A DNA stretch of 64,000 bases from NCBI RefSeq assembly GCF_964019385.1, contig NC_088649.1, forward strand, positions 6,820,451 to 6,884,450. The letters run 5' to 3'. This document shows positions 22,204-34,119 of the stretch, piece by piece. The position numbers and the translations under genes are program-made. The notes under the pieces were generated by a model. That model was given only the letters and a program-made list of their open reading frames with translations. It ran no database searches and was not told the origin of the DNA. Within the stretch, counting starts at the first letter, position 1. Each line of letters opens with the position of its first letter. Origin of the DNA: Sycon ciliatum. Lineage: Eukaryota; Porifera; Calcarea; Leucosolenida; Sycettidae.

Positions 22204-22455
22204 TTCTCACTGAACTGCAATAACTCTGAAAAGGAAATTGCACAACAAAGCCAATATCACTTGTAACCACTTCACGCAGTGATTCAAAAACTATCTTTAC
22301 AGAATGGATCGCTCTGTGCACGTTAATATCGTGTTCTAGTGTATCAAAATCCATATTAGTCGAAAACAATGGGTTAGCTATTATTTTGGCAGCCCGAAAC
22401 ACGTGCCAATTTTATACGTATGTTCTCAACTTCAAGAACATGGCAACTTGCTGTC

Positions 22456-23445
22456 CACGGCTGTTCCAGCACAGCCACTTATAAATATGGCGTCGTTCGG
22501 TGCGATTTATGTAACATTGTACGAATCGTGCAAATACGGGATGAGTTTGCGTTTTTGGAAGAAACTCATGTCGCTCCTCGTGTGGTTTCACGATTTGGGA
22601 AGCGAATCCAAGAGAAATGTTTTGAAAGCCCTCGAGCGAGATACTCGACTTTTAGGTAATTTTAGAGAGAAGAAAGGAAAGGCGTCCTGGCCTGCCCAGT
22701 TAGCTGTCTTTCCACTTCAAACTTGCTCAAACCTACTCCTGGTAGTCCAGAGATCGACCGCCCCTGTGATTATCGGCCTCTGCTTGGCGTGCGCGCGTGT
22801 ACAATATTCAAATTGGACATTTCGTACTCGTTCAACGCACAATAGGAGAGACATCACAATTTCCAGCTCACTTGGCTGGCTGCTGTCTTCTTCTACAATA
22901 TCCCACATGCCACCTAGGCAATTTACAGCAGGAAGCAGCCTTCTAGACTCAACAGCAACTAAAGGCCCACGCCATTTGTCTTCCGAATCAAGAGAAAACA
23001 GGTTCCTGACCCGCCTCGCGAACTTAGAAGTTCATGCGCGAACAACAACGATACTCAGGGAAGACAACCAGAGGATAGTCCTCTACCTGGGAAAATTGCC
23101 ATCTAGCCTAGGAAAAATCCAGGAAAGGCTTCTCGGGGCCGAGTTTGACAGCGACGACACAAGGAGTACTTCAGAGTGAAGCGAAAGTTGCACGACGCAG
23201 AACAAATGTTTCTTGAAGGAAAGGCAGGCATGTGAGGTACGAGCGGAAAGCTTGAAACATGACGCACGTGATCAGCATGTTCCCAAGGCTGTCCGGGTTA
23301 ACCAGTCACCAAAATCCACGGGAAACCATGGCCTACTTGGATTCTGGCGATTTGAAAATTCAAATTTTCTTGCCATTGAAGCCCGATCGAGACTTTCGGC
23401 GGCCATATTGTAAAGTGGCGTGAAATCGCACAAAAAACAGCCGTG
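22456..23445. mobile_element. 990-bp insertion with CACGGCTGTT terminal inverted repeats
   Basis: Unit Z2's 5' flank should read CTTGCTGTCACCATCTC, as at 41315. Here it is split by a segment starting CACGGCTGTT and ending AACAGCCGTG. The inverted similarity extends imperfectly inward (CACTTATAAATATGG against CCATATTGTAAAGTGG). Flanking TGTC (22452-22455) and TGCC (23446-23449) may be a 4-bp target duplication. No DDE motif recognised, so the superfamily is unknown. Confidence 0.72.
22487..23179 (+). CDS. Uncharacterised 230-codon ORF inside the TIR insertion
   Basis: An ATG at 22487, just inside the left inverted repeat and after a TATAAATA-like sequence, opens 230 codons (MASFGAIYVTLYES...). 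The C-terminal 60 residues look coiled-coil-like (RFLTRLANLEVHARTT..REDNQRI) and end acidic (GAEFDSDDTRS). No zinc ligands or DDE residues identified. Position suggests it belongs to the insertion. It could be the remains of a transposase or a spliced first exon: a GTAATT donor-like site follows DTRLLG. Function unknown. Confidence 0.4.
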   Translation: MASFGAIYVTLYESCKYGMSLRFWKKLMSLLVWFHDLGSESKRNVLKALERDTRLLGNFREKKGKASWPAQLAVFPLQTCSNLLLVVQRSTAPVIIGLCLACARVQYSNWTFRTRSTHNRRDITISSSLGWLLSSSTISHMPPRQFTAGSSLLDSTATKGPRHLSSESRENRFLTRLANLEVHARTTTILREDNQRIVLYLGKLPSSLGKIQERLLGAEFDSDDTRSTSE

Positions 23446-23449
23446 TGCC

Positions 23450-25096
23450 ACCATCTCAAGCTGTCATGGAATTATGCAATTGTGGCAAAGACAGAGGTTA
23501 TGTGCCAAAGGGCAATCTTGTCGTTTTTAGAGATGAAGATCACTGATACCTTTCTTTGTCGCTGGCAACGCTATACTTCGTTCTTCAGTGCTCAGCTGCT
23601 ATTCTGACACAAGTAACGGATCCATCACTAACCAAAAAATTGCTGTTTCCGAATGAAGAGTAAGAACTGATACTCCAAGTGCAACGTAATCTGGTTTGGA
23701 AACCACTGTGAACACATCCTGCTGTTGTACGCATCATCGACATCGACATCACCATCATCATCATCACCTGCTCTCGAGCTGGTTAGGGTAATACCTTCAC
23801 TTCAGAATTTTCTGCATCAATCATTAGCGAATGACTTTGTAGGCTGTCCGTGGTGAAAAGGATTTCAAATTTTCAAACGTGCCATTCTTCTGCAGGCTGA
23901 TAGTACAAGGTGAATTGCTATTTCTGGACATTGTACATTTCTGGACATTTCGAGTAAAATAATTTTTCGTCGCGTGTAGAGTCAAGTCAGCCAGGTTGAT
24001 GAAGTTTTTTCTTGTTGTAGTTGACAGCTGGGCTATTGTAGTTTCTCCTCGTGTCGGTGCCTTGTTGATAGCCTTTTCTTGGGAGGCCTTTCAACGAGTT
24101 TTGTGGTACTATGTCGCATGAGAATTTTGAATTTTGAGTAAAATAAGAAGTTATGGACGAATCGTTGGCTTCCCCATGTGCACTCCACTTCAGACGCTGT
24201 ATAGTCTTGGACCTGTTGGCTGGAAGTGTGAAGAGGCCAATTGCAGTCCACCAATAGAAAAATAACAAAAATGGTGCAGGATAGGATGCCTATTGACGCT
24301 ATTTTACTTTCATGTCCAGAATTCCATACACTGAAATTTAGGCCAAAAAATTGGCCTGTCGAAAACATCCTGCTATAAAGTCTATGGGATCACCGCATGA
24401 GCAATTGTCACATATTTGGAAAGATGAAGGATTAGGCCATACAATAGATACAAAAAGATATGAAAAATGTAAAACACACCGCCAGTGGGCCTCTATTTTA
24501 TTTTCATGTCCAGAAATTGCTATTCACCTCGTAGTGTTGAGGAAGATATTATCATTGTTATAAATATTTGTCAGAATAGTACAATATTACACAGCAATGA
24601 ATCAAACAAGTCTCATTCCGCTGTAACTCCGAGTTTCGTGTCAGAACACTTCATCAGACAGCATATTACTTGCTCTGTCCAGTGGACATTGAGCACTGTA
24701 AGCAGCCTAGGGACTTTAGACAACTGTCAGAATAGTAGTTATTTTAAAATACCTACTATTCTGACACAAGTAGTAGATCTATACCTCACTCAAAATTCAC
24801 CTTTTCAGAACGTAAATTCTATTGCTGACTAGACGTAGCGGAGTGGTGAGTTTTCCTGCACAGTTATGAGTTTGGAGGTACATTGTATTTCAGCATACTA
24901 TTAGTGGAGTGGACAAATTCAAAATTGTTCATGTCAAGAAAACCCAAACATGATGATGGGGGACATATGGTCGGGGGAGGTTGATCTCCCTCATCGGCAC
25001 GCATGCCAGGCTCCTCTGTGTTGTCAATGTTCGCTTGTCCAATTTTGTCTACCTCCTCTTTTATGTTGCTGGCCAGTGATTTGTAGTAAAAAAATA
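23450..25096. repeat. Zinc-finger-unit flank and unique sequence, no gene
   Basis: Begins with the unit's CCACCATCTCAAGCTGTCA block and the GTATACTTCGTTCTTCAGTGCT-like block. Contains an (ATC)n tract at 23738-23767. Sequence around 23910-24500 is not shared with other units and holds repeated TTTC(T/C)GGACAT and TTTCATGTCCAGAA motifs in both orientations. The CTGACTAGACGTAGCGG block reappears at 24822. No supported gene. Confidence 0.5.
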
Positions 25097-26690
25097 TATA
25101 GATATTTTTATTTCCATTGCTATCAGGTTCGGCTTCATTTTCTCTGTGCTGCGCTGACGAGTCCACAAAGGACGAAACAGTTCTGTCCGCAGATTGAGTA
25201 TTTCGCTCCTGCTCTTGTAGCAGTTGAGCACTCTTGCGTGGAGTAGTGCCTTTGCTGTTTGCGTTATGCAGAGCTCACTGACTTGTCAGTTTGAGCACTC
25301 TGGCAAGGTACGTTCAGACCTGATTGGAAATTTTTATTTCCATTGCTATCAGGTTCGGCCTCATTTCCTTTGTGCTGCGCTGACGAGTCCACAAAGGACG
25401 AAACAGTTCTGTCCGCAGATTGAGGATTTCCCTCCTGCTCTTGTAGCAGTCGAGCACTCTTGCGTGGGGTAGTGCCTTTGCTGTTTGCGTTATGCAGAGC
25501 TCACTGACTTGTCAGTTTGAGCACTCTGGCAAGGTACGTTCAGACCTGATTGGAAATTTTTATTTCCATTGCTATCAGGTTCGGCCTCATTTCCTCTGTG
25601 CTGCGCTGACGAGTCCACAAAGGACGAAACAGTTCTGTCCGCAGATTGAGTATTTCGCTCCTGCTCTTGTAGCAGTTGAGCACTCTTGCGTGGGGTAGTT
25701 AGTGCCTTTGCTGTTTGCGTTATGCAGAGCTCACTGACTTGTCAGTTTGAGCACTCTGGCAAGGTACGTTCAGACCTGATTGGAAATTTTTATTTCCATT
25801 GCTATCAGGTTCGGCCTCATTTCCTCTGTGCTGCGCTGACGAGTCCACAAAGGACGAAACAGTTCTGTCCGCAGATTGAGTATATATATATATCTATATA
25901 TATTTTCATTGCTATCAGGTTCGGCCTCATTTTCTCAGTGCTTCGCTGATGAGTTCAAAAAGAACGAAACAGCATGCTGTCCGCAGATTGAGTATTTCGC
26001 TCCTACTCTTGTAGCAGTTGAGCACTCTTGCGTGGGGTAGTGCCTTTGCTGTTTGCGTTATGCAGAGCTCACTGACTTGTCAGTTTGAGCACTCTGGCAA
26101 GGTACGTTCGGACCTGATTGGAAATTTTTATTTTCATTGCTATCAGGTTCGGCCTCATTTTCTCTGTGCTGCGCTGATGAGTTCAAAAAGAACGAAACAG
26201 CATGCTGTCCGCAGATTGAGTATTTCGCTCCTGCTCTTGTAGCAGTTGAGCACTCTTGCGTGGGGTAGTGTCTTTGCTGTTTGCGTTATGCAGAGCTCAC
26301 TGACTTGTCAGTTTGAGCACTCTGGCAAGGTACGTTCGGGCCTGATTGGAAATTTTTATTTTCATTGCTATCAGGTTCGGCCTCATTTTCTCTGTGCTGC
26401 GCTGATGAGTTCAAATTGAACAAAACAGCATGCTGTCCGCAGATTGAGTATTTCGCTCCTGCTCTTGTAGCAGTTGAGCACTCTTGCGTGGGGTAGTGCC
26501 TTTGCTGTTTGCGTTATGCAGAGCTCACTGACTTGTCAGTTTGAGCACTCTGGCTAGGTACGTTCGGGCCTGATTGGAAATTTTTATTTTCATTGCTATC
26601 AGGTTCGGCCTCATTTTCTCTGTGCTGCGCTGATGAGTTCAAAAAGAACGAAACAGCATGCTGTCCGCAGATTGAGTAAATATCTATATA
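25097..26690. repeat. 228-bp satellite array (about 6.5 units) with one half-unit
   Basis: GAGCTCACTGACTTGTCAG recurs at 25271, 25497, 25727, 26065, 26293 and 26521: spacings 226, 230, 338, 228, 228. The 338-bp interval contains an extra half-unit (about 112 bp) bounded by a TATATATATCTATATATA tract. Each unit has a small hairpin ACTGAC-TT-GTCAGT. Early units differ from later ones by diagnostic changes (GTCCACAAAGGACG against GTTCAAAAAGAACG), so two variant blocks were homogenised separately. Open frames across units come from the period, not from genes. Confidence 0.93.
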
Positions 26691-27880
26691 AATATCCACA
26701 GTGCTAGAATTGGTGTTTTACTATCTGCTCATGTATATGTTTGTTAATTGAGGACGTAGCTCTCTATTTTGTCCGCCCTTGTAATCTGGCTATTTTCAAG
26801 ACCATCATTTGTTGCCCCTCAGTCAGTTGGTGATGGCCCTCATTTTCTGGGATGCTTGCGTGGCTAAGTGGAGCCTGCCCCAGTCACCCAATTTCCTAAA
26901 TTGAGACAATGTCGGATGGTTTGAGGTTTATTTGTAGCTTTTGGTCGTATACGCTGTTGCATGTCTCGTTTGCAGACCCATACATAATGTGATGAATTTG
27001 ACGATTTTTGAGGTATGCAAATTTCAAGGTTCCTTCAGACACCCTGCCAAGGCGCCTTTGAACAGTCGTTCTACACCCCAAGGAGACGTACCGGCAACAT
27101 TTGAGCGAAATCGGAGTGAACCACTTGCACAAATTGTCTAGAAGTTGCTCAGTCAACAAAGCCGTCGCTCATATCTTCGATCTAAATAAAGTAAAATCTT
27201 CTCAGGTCAAAGTTCCCTTCAGACAACTTTTCAAGGGCTTTGTACAGTCGATCTACACACCAAGGAAACTTGCCTGCAAATTTTGAGCGAAGTCGGAGAG
27301 ATCAACTTGCACATATTGTCTACAAGTTGTGGTCTTCTCAGATATGCTCAGTCAAGAAAGCGTTCCCTCATATCTTCGATCTTAATAAAGTAAAACCTTC
27401 TCAGATCAAAGATTATGCCAGAATAAAACTTCAGATAATATTACATGAGAAGGAGACCATGGAATAAAGCACAAATACGGAATAACATAATCCACATCAG
27501 ATTGCGATTCTAGACTATCATAATCTATCACGTGTGTGGCTACGATCATACTCGTGTGAATACCACCAAAGAGTGCAATATTTTTAAACTGCTGCGAATG
27601 TATACCATCTTTCTAACAGACACACAATCTCTCTCTCTCTCTTGTTCGTAGAATTCACGAGGAAGAAGAGAAGAAAGGCATTTTCACACAAAATAGAACA
27701 CTTTCTAACGACGTTTAGGCTGTTCATTTTATGTTACGATAACACTTGAGTCTACCAAGACCTGATGATGTTTTTAAGAACTTTGAGCAATCTCGGCACC
27801 TATATCGGTTTTCTCCTGTATGTATACCTTCATGGTCATGTAGTGGGGATGACTGTCTGGATGACCTTACACATGTCTTG
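26691..27880. repeat. Zinc-finger-unit flank between satellite and Z3
   Basis: Carries the ordered flank blocks: TTGTTAATTGAGGACGTAGCTC, CTCGTTTGCAGACCCATA.AT.ATGTGATG, CAAGGAAAC.T.CC.GCAA.TTTGAGCGAA (twice, 27078 and 27258: a local duplication of about 180 bp), TTGTTCGTAGAATTCACGAGGAAGAAGAG. No gene seen. Confidence 0.6.
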
Positions 27881-27894
27881 CACGTAAAAGATCT

Positions 27895-28940
27895 CTATGC
27901 AGAATGGATACGTTCATGCCTGCGTAAAATTAGACGAATGTGTGAACGATTTGCCACATTTCTTACACTTGTGCGGTCTGTCTCCAGTATGAGTACGTTT
28001 ATGGCCACATAGATTGCCTGACTGAGTGAACGACTTCCCGCATACATCAGACTTGAATGGTCGATCTCCAGTATGAGTACGTTTATGAACACAAAGATGG
28101 CCTGAATAAGAGAAAGACATCCCGCATAAATCACATTTAAATGGTCGATCTCCAGTATGAGTACGTTTATGAGCACAGAGACTACATGACTGAGTGAAAG
28201 ACTTCCCGCATACATCACACTTGAATGGTCGATCTCCAGTAGGAACACGTTCATGCTGCCGGAGGAGAGCAACGTACTTGAACTCTTTTTGGCAAACCTG
28301 ACATCTCTGTGATGTCTTACACTTAGAACGCTTGTAGGGATCCTGATTCTGAGCCACAACCTTAGAAGATTCAGAATGTTGTCCGATAGAACGCCTTCGT
28401 TCAACTGACATGCCAAACGCATCAGCTTGCTCCCACAGGTCAGGCGTCCGTCCACCAAAAACTCCAGTATTTGACGCTGTGGCTGGAGTTAAGCCATCCA
28501 TTTCAAACTGAAAAGGTGGCTTCACAGGCAATGCATGTTTCTCATACCCGCTGAACGTTGAAGTCCAGTTCACCACGTCTTCCATTTCAAACTGTGTACT
28601 AGACGTTGTTTCATCCCTCCAGCTTTTGTCTGCGGTTTGAAATGCCTGTTCGAAAGCTGGCTGACGATTAGAAATGGCTGAAGGAATTGTCCATTTTATT
28701 TTACAGGGGTTATGTTACTCCCGTCCTCTCTGTTTTCCAGTGAAGCGGATCTCGTACACGACGCTTTCTCCGTCTTTGCTTCGCCAATGTTTGACCCCGA
28801 AGATGGTTGAACGGACGATGGACCATGCTCTCTAGAATTTTGGTCGAGCTTCTTCCTCTTCGACTTCATCATGGTGGCATTGGTGGTAGTCCATAGGAAT
28901 CCAGATTGCAGTCAGACTTCAAGGACTCAAAGTCTTCCAT
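27895..28940 (-). pseudogene. C2H2 zinc-finger pseudogene Z3
   Basis: The family start (ATG at 28940, MEDFESLKSDCNLDS) is followed by a frameshift in the PPMPP..MMKSK region (one base missing against Z6). The long frame 28585-27914 encodes the middle region from MEDVVNWTSTFSGYEK and four to five fingers, several defective: the first lacks its last His (HERVPTG), the fourth has Cys to Ser (FKSDVC). A further shift at about 27925 throws the final finger out of frame (LRRHERIHSA). 3' remnants run to about 27740. Confidence 0.8.
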
Positions 28941-29388
28941 TTCTATCTCGACTCTGGAAGGGAAATTGCATAGCAGAGTCAATATTACTCGCAACTACTT
29001 CACGCAGTGAACAAATCTAAGGATACAAATATGTTTCGCTCTGTGTACTCCAATATCGTGCTGTAGTGTGTCAAAGGTCATTATTATTGTTAGTTGGTAG
29101 CAATGGGCTTGCTATATTAATGGCAGCTTGCAATACGTGACAACTTTACGTATGTTCTCAACATCAAGCACATGGCAACTTGTCACCATCTCAAGCTGTC
29201 AAGGACTTTTGCATTAAGTCTCGCACGAACAGAGGTCAGTAGCCAAAGGAGAATCGTGTCTTTCTACGTGATTAAGTCATACCCTTCTTTGTCAATGTTA
29301 ACACTAAACTTTGTTCTTCAGAGCTGAACTGCCATTCTGACACAAGTAAAGAATCTATGACTCACTCAAAATTCACCTTTTCAGAATG
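28941..29388. repeat. 5' flank of zinc-finger unit Z3
   Basis: Same ordered blocks as upstream of the other copies (CTCTGGAAGGGAAATTGCATA, CTACTTCACGCAGTGAACAAA, TTTCGCTCTGTG, ACTTTGTTCTTCAGAGCTGAACTG). Closest to the Z6 flank. A shared promoter is likely to lie here, but no core element can be fixed. Confidence 0.55.
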
Positions 29389-31400
29389 AAGAGTAAAAAC
29401 TGGTGTATGTACTCCCAGAACACCTTAATGTGTTTTGGAATGCACTGTGAATATATCTTGTTGTAGTGCGTCTCATCACCATTAATACCTCGCCCCTTCA
29501 GATAAATGGTTCACCATGCATTTATGCGCTGCAGCGCGCTGCTGGCATCGGATCAACAAGACTGTGCGCTGAGGGCGCCAGGTCCGGTCATTCAACTGGA
29601 TTTCCATGTACACGACAGTACATGTAGAGTGCTGCTCAATGAACTTGAACTTCGATCTCGCCAGTCAAGGATGTGCTGGACGCTGTACAGCTCTAGACAT
29701 CCAAACACTGGGATATTCACTAGCTGAGGGCGCAAAGCCGACTCTATCGATCGGAGTTTTTACCAACAAGCAATGCACATATGCACATGCATGCATACGA
29801 TTGTATCTTCACCCGTTTAATCGTTGTGATGCAAAAAGAAAAGAAAACAGAAAACAAGTCTCTGCCGCACAAAGTCACGCCTATGCGCTTCCCATGCCGA
29901 AAAAACTTCCACTTACCTTGCCATGGTGCGTTGCACGGCAAACATCAGGTCGCACGGGGCCCAGTGATGAGAATTACCAACTGTTGCTGCATTATATTGA
30001 AGCAGGGATTACTGAAATACCAAACTTATTACTGCTCCCTGGTTGGAGGTTTGCCATTCACTGATTGGTCTTCAGCTTCACATGTGGTGCTAATTATGCT
30101 TCCCCCCTTGTATCGCGGATCAAATAATAATGTGCATGAACGGACCAACATACATTTATATTGTACTTTTGTGTGGGAAAGGGGAAAGAAGAAAAGAGGA
30201 CCAAAGAGCTACACGTTACGCTGTAATGTCCACTAACACCACCAGTTGCTTCACAATCAGTTCATGCGATAACATTGAACGACACTGATCAACGGTACTG
30301 ACGTTCTACACCTAACTGGTAATCAGATCTCGACATCTGGGAGGCGCACTCCAGCAGCTTTGCAGCTTGGAAGGTTCTGGGGTATAGAAATAAGGAGAGA
30401 TAGGTGGGAGCAATCAAGATCAGCACGATATGAAAGTCTCAGCTGTGGAGGATGTTGGTGGATATACATGTAGGTCGAGGACGATACTGGCAAAATCGTC
30501 AGACAAAACGGCCAAACCACACTTCAAGGGCGCATAGCAACACACCACACAACGTGTGTGTCTCTAAAGATTCGAAGATTGATTGGAGGGGAAGCTATGC
30601 AAACAGGAATTATGAGTAACCAAACGCCTCAGTACCACAGTTCAGTATATCGACCAAGACCATTGAGATGTAGAAATAGGCAGCAGGAACAAGCAGCAGC
30701 TTCACACGCCGATCTTTGGTCCTCTCTTGTTTTTATAAATTGATACTTTGCTCTCCACAGCAGTGTAATAAGTCATAACTTGTAACATTTCCTTACTTTT
30801 CATTAACTTTTATTTGAGTAACGAATGAAGCTCTAGCACATTGTCACAATGTGGCTATCTGGTCCTGACGTCTAATGGCATGCCACGCAAAGCACCTTTT
30901 CAGTTTTGTCATCAAGGACCTCTATTCCTATACTTCTTGTTTGGGCTGTGAAAATGAGCCTCTTACGTTATGCAACTGTTTCAACACCACTCTCTCTCTC
31001 TCTCTCTCTCTTCCAAGTCAGCTTGTCGACACGCGGGTAAAGAGAAGAAAGTGACTACATGTAATGCACCAGTAGAAACATTGATATGGGCTGCAGCTTA
31101 GAGGACATTCTTCACTTGCAAGAGTGCCAGGCTAGCTGACGATCATTACCTTCTCTCGAGGTACTAATAGCCAGGCTATTGCCTTCGCAATGTTCTGCCT
31201 CCATCATTAGCGAATGACTTTATCGATTGTCCGTGGTGGAAAAAACATTCTTCACCTGCAAGAGGGCCAGGCTAGATGACGATCATTACCTTCTCTCGAT
31301 GTACTAGTAGTCAGTCTATTGACTTCAGAATTTCCTGCCTCAACCATTAGGGAATGGCTTTAAAGGCTGTCCGTAGTGGAAAGAATTTAAGATTTCTCAA
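29389..31400. repeat. Segmental duplication block, copy A
   Basis: From ACTCCCAGAACACC.TAATGTG (29410) to CATTAGGGAATGGCTTTAAAGG (31348) this block parallels 54550-59150 in the same orientation, point-diverged but colinear. Copy A lacks the retro-insertion, tRNA-like array and LTR element present in copy B, so it shows the pre-insertion state. Short frames (e.g. 30558-30743, ending SSVYRPRPLRCRNRQQ) are shared in part with copy B but broken there. No function recognised. Contains a CT tract at 30990-31012. Confidence 0.75.
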
Positions 31401-31745
31401 GAGATCTGTTCTTCTGCAGGTTTCAGTAGATGTTTCGGGAAAATTAAAAACAATTGTCAACACTGGATCGGTTGGGAAAGGATACCAGTCTTCGCGACCA
31501 CAGGGTTGGTAGATTTATTTATTTCACAGAAGATCATTGTATAGAATACAAATCCAAAACAAAATAACGCACATAAGATTACGGTTCTTGACTATCATAG
31601 CGTATCACATTTGTGGCTATGATCAGCCTTGGTTGATCAGTATCAAAGACTGGACTGTTTTCAAACTGCTGCAAATTTTGTCTCTCTTTCTAAGAAACGT
31701 AAACACAAACTCCCTCTCTCACACACACCCATACTCTCTCATGCA

Positions 31746-31791
<46 letters not shown>

Positions 31792-31887
31792 ATCTCTCAC
31801 TCACCTTTCCGTAGAACTCATTAGACCCAAAAGAAGAAATGCATTTGTACACACAGTAAAAACTTTTAAACGACATTTTATGCATTT

Positions 31888-31978
31888 CATTTTACGTTGT
31901 GAATACGCTAGAGTTTATGAAAACCTTTGCGCACTCTTCGCACCTTTACGGACGTTTTCCTGTGTGTATACGTTCATG
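31888..31978 (-). pseudogene. Severed 3' end of zinc-finger gene Z4
   Basis: This minus-strand stretch matches the last finger region of Z5 and Z2 (HTGERPYRCRECSKVFRTSS) but reads HTGKRP-stop-RCEECAKVFINSS. It lies on the far side of the LINE at 31979-34119 from the rest of Z4. Joining is proved by the 10-bp duplication TACGTTCATG at 31969-31978 and 34120-34129. Confidence 0.8.
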
Positions 31979-34119
31979 GGAAAATTACGTATCGAAAATA
32001 TCACCAACACCGGTACTCGGGCAGGCCTGAAGAAGGAACGCAACCGCATTCTTCACAGCATCAGAAGAACAGCGCTGAAGGAAGCAGAATTACGGCTGGA
32101 CGAAAAGGCAAAGGAGGTGGAGAAGTTGCGGGACGGTGCTCGAATGTTCAAAGCTGTTCAGTTAATGCGGAGACGTGGAGCTGTGAAGCCTACAGTTGCT
32201 GACAACACCGGAAAAATCATAGTAAACGAGGAGGAAGCAGCTGAGGCAATTGGAAGCCATTTCTCAAGTCAGTTCAGCTCACCAAGCGCCACAGACATCT
32301 CACCGTTCCAGGGACAGCCACGTCCTCTGCAAACTCCCATTACATCTTCAGAGATTGCAGGCTGTCTCGGGAAACTGAACAATGGCCGTGCCGCAGGAGA
32401 CGACAGTATCCCCACAGAACTGATGAAGTATGCAAGTGATGCTTTGGCTCCTGTGTTGACCAGCATTTTCAACGGCATGTTTGAGCAACACGAGGTGGTT
32501 GATATAGGCAGTGGCAGTCTGATCCCACTTCAGAAACCCAACAAGCCGCTGGGACCACCATCAAATTTACGTCCGATAGTTCTTCTCAACACGCTGCGGA
32601 AGACCCTGTCACTCCTCACTTTAGCTCGAGTCAGACCCAAGGTTGACCAGTACCTAGCCCAGACGCACAGCGGCTTCCGCCCTGGCCGATCCACCGCGGA
32701 TGTGGTATGGGCGCATCGATGGCTTGTGGCAAAGACCCAGCGCTACCACAGCACCGTTCACCTGTTGGGCATTGATCTGTCGAAGGCTTTTGACACGATC
32801 AAGCGAGACACCTTGCTGACTGTTCTGGAGGCGTTTCTGAGTGACGATGACGTTCGCTTGATCAGGGTCTTGATCTCTAACACCAGACTTCGTGTTCAGC
32901 TTGGGAGGTGCCAGTCGGAATCATTTGCTACAACGAAGGGGACGCCACAGGGGGATTGCCTTTCCCCCGTTCTCTTCACGGTTTACCTGGAGGCTGCGCT
33001 CCGACAACTAAGGCAAGAGGTGCCAGCAAGACCTCTCAGCGACAACGGTCTGCCGCTCGAACTTGTATATGCGGATGATGCAGACTTTGTCAGCACCTCA
33101 AAGTCCTGGCTGGCGGACGTGGAGGCGACTGCCAGCACGGTGCTACCACAGTGGTCCCTGATCATGAACCGGGACAAAACTGAGTATACGGACATCTTCA
33201 GAAGTGCGGACAGGATCGATGAAGAGTGGAGGACAACGCGCAAGCTGGGTTCGCTGCTGGGCGACGAAGAGGATATTATGCGACGAAAACAGCTGGCGAC
33301 TGCAGCATTTCAGTCCCTATGGAGCCTCTGGAAGAGGCATCAGCACATCAGCGAGAAGTTGCGTCTGCGGCTGTACAGCACTTTTATTGTTCCAGTACTG
33401 ACGTACAACTCGGGTACGTGGGGGGTCAGTGTGACCGTTCTGTCCCGCCTGGATTCCTTCCACCGCCGTCAGCTAAGGTCACTCATCGGTGTGAAATGGC
33501 CACAAATAATACCGAATGATGCTCTCTATGCCAGATGCGAAGCTGAACCCTTGAGTGTCATGGTCAAGAGATCACGCTGGAGGCTGTTTGGCCACATCCT
33601 GCGGATGGCAGATGAATCTCCAGCTGTTATGGCTATGTTCGCGTACTTCGCCAATCAGCAACAGAAATGCTGGAGGGGTAGACCGCGGACGACCCTGCCG
33701 CAGGCATTGGTGGGAGATCTGCGCCAAGCCAATGCCGGATTGCTCGGGAACTTAGACGCTCTGCAGAGCCTGCGAGCCATTGCCCATGACCGACCCGCAT
33801 GGCGAGATCTATGCATGAAGATCTGTGCATCGTGATATTCCGACAGGTCCTGAAACAGTCAAACTCAGGAAATAGCACTATTATTATCACTCAGGCTGCA
33901 ATATTCAATGACATAATTAAAGACATATTCATAAATGACATATCTTCAATACCCATGAGCTACATTGTATATGATAATTATATCATTGTATCATCGTTCT
34001 AGCTCAATTTCTTTCCCCTGTCATAGTCCTGTTTATCATGTTCAGCATAAGCGAAGTTGTGGATCATGCTTGCATGGTTGACTCCAACGCGTACATGCAA
34101 GTAATAATAATAATAATAA
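31979..34119 (+). mobile_element. 5'-truncated LINE with intact RT frame and (TAA)n tail
   Basis: 2141 bp flanked by TACGTTCATG (31969-31978 and 34120-34129), inserted into zinc-finger gene Z4. The frame from about 31980 to 33835 encodes 600-odd residues: RT motifs NNGRAAGDDSIPTELMK, LRPIVLLN, SGFRPGRST, IDLSKAFDTIKRD, GTPQGDCLSP, YADDADF, then a C-terminal FGHILRM and GRPRTTLPQ region. No endonuclease domain remains because the 5' end is missing. The 3' UTR ends in (TAA)n at 34101-34119. The long intact RT frame suggests a young insertion. The clade (I- or RTE-like) is not settled. Confidence 0.9.

Noticed and set aside
25224..26242. Repeated 70-87 codon ORFs in the satellite array
   Set aside because: They recur because the unit is repeated; stop and start positions change with unit variants and no codon-level constraint is visible.
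25097..26690. CRISPR-like array of regularly spaced repeats
   Set aside because: Units are contiguous 228-bp satellite monomers without short repeats and unique spacers; the genome is eukaryotic.
30558..30743. Short ORF in the duplicated block with RPRPLRCRNRQQ end
   Set aside because: Partly shared with copy B at 57120-57212 but with different start and stop, and no domain; not convincing as a gene.
31880..31978. N-terminal 33 codons of the 651-codon LINE frame
   Set aside because: These are the antisense of the last zinc finger of Z4, upstream of the LINE's target duplication, not part of the LINE.
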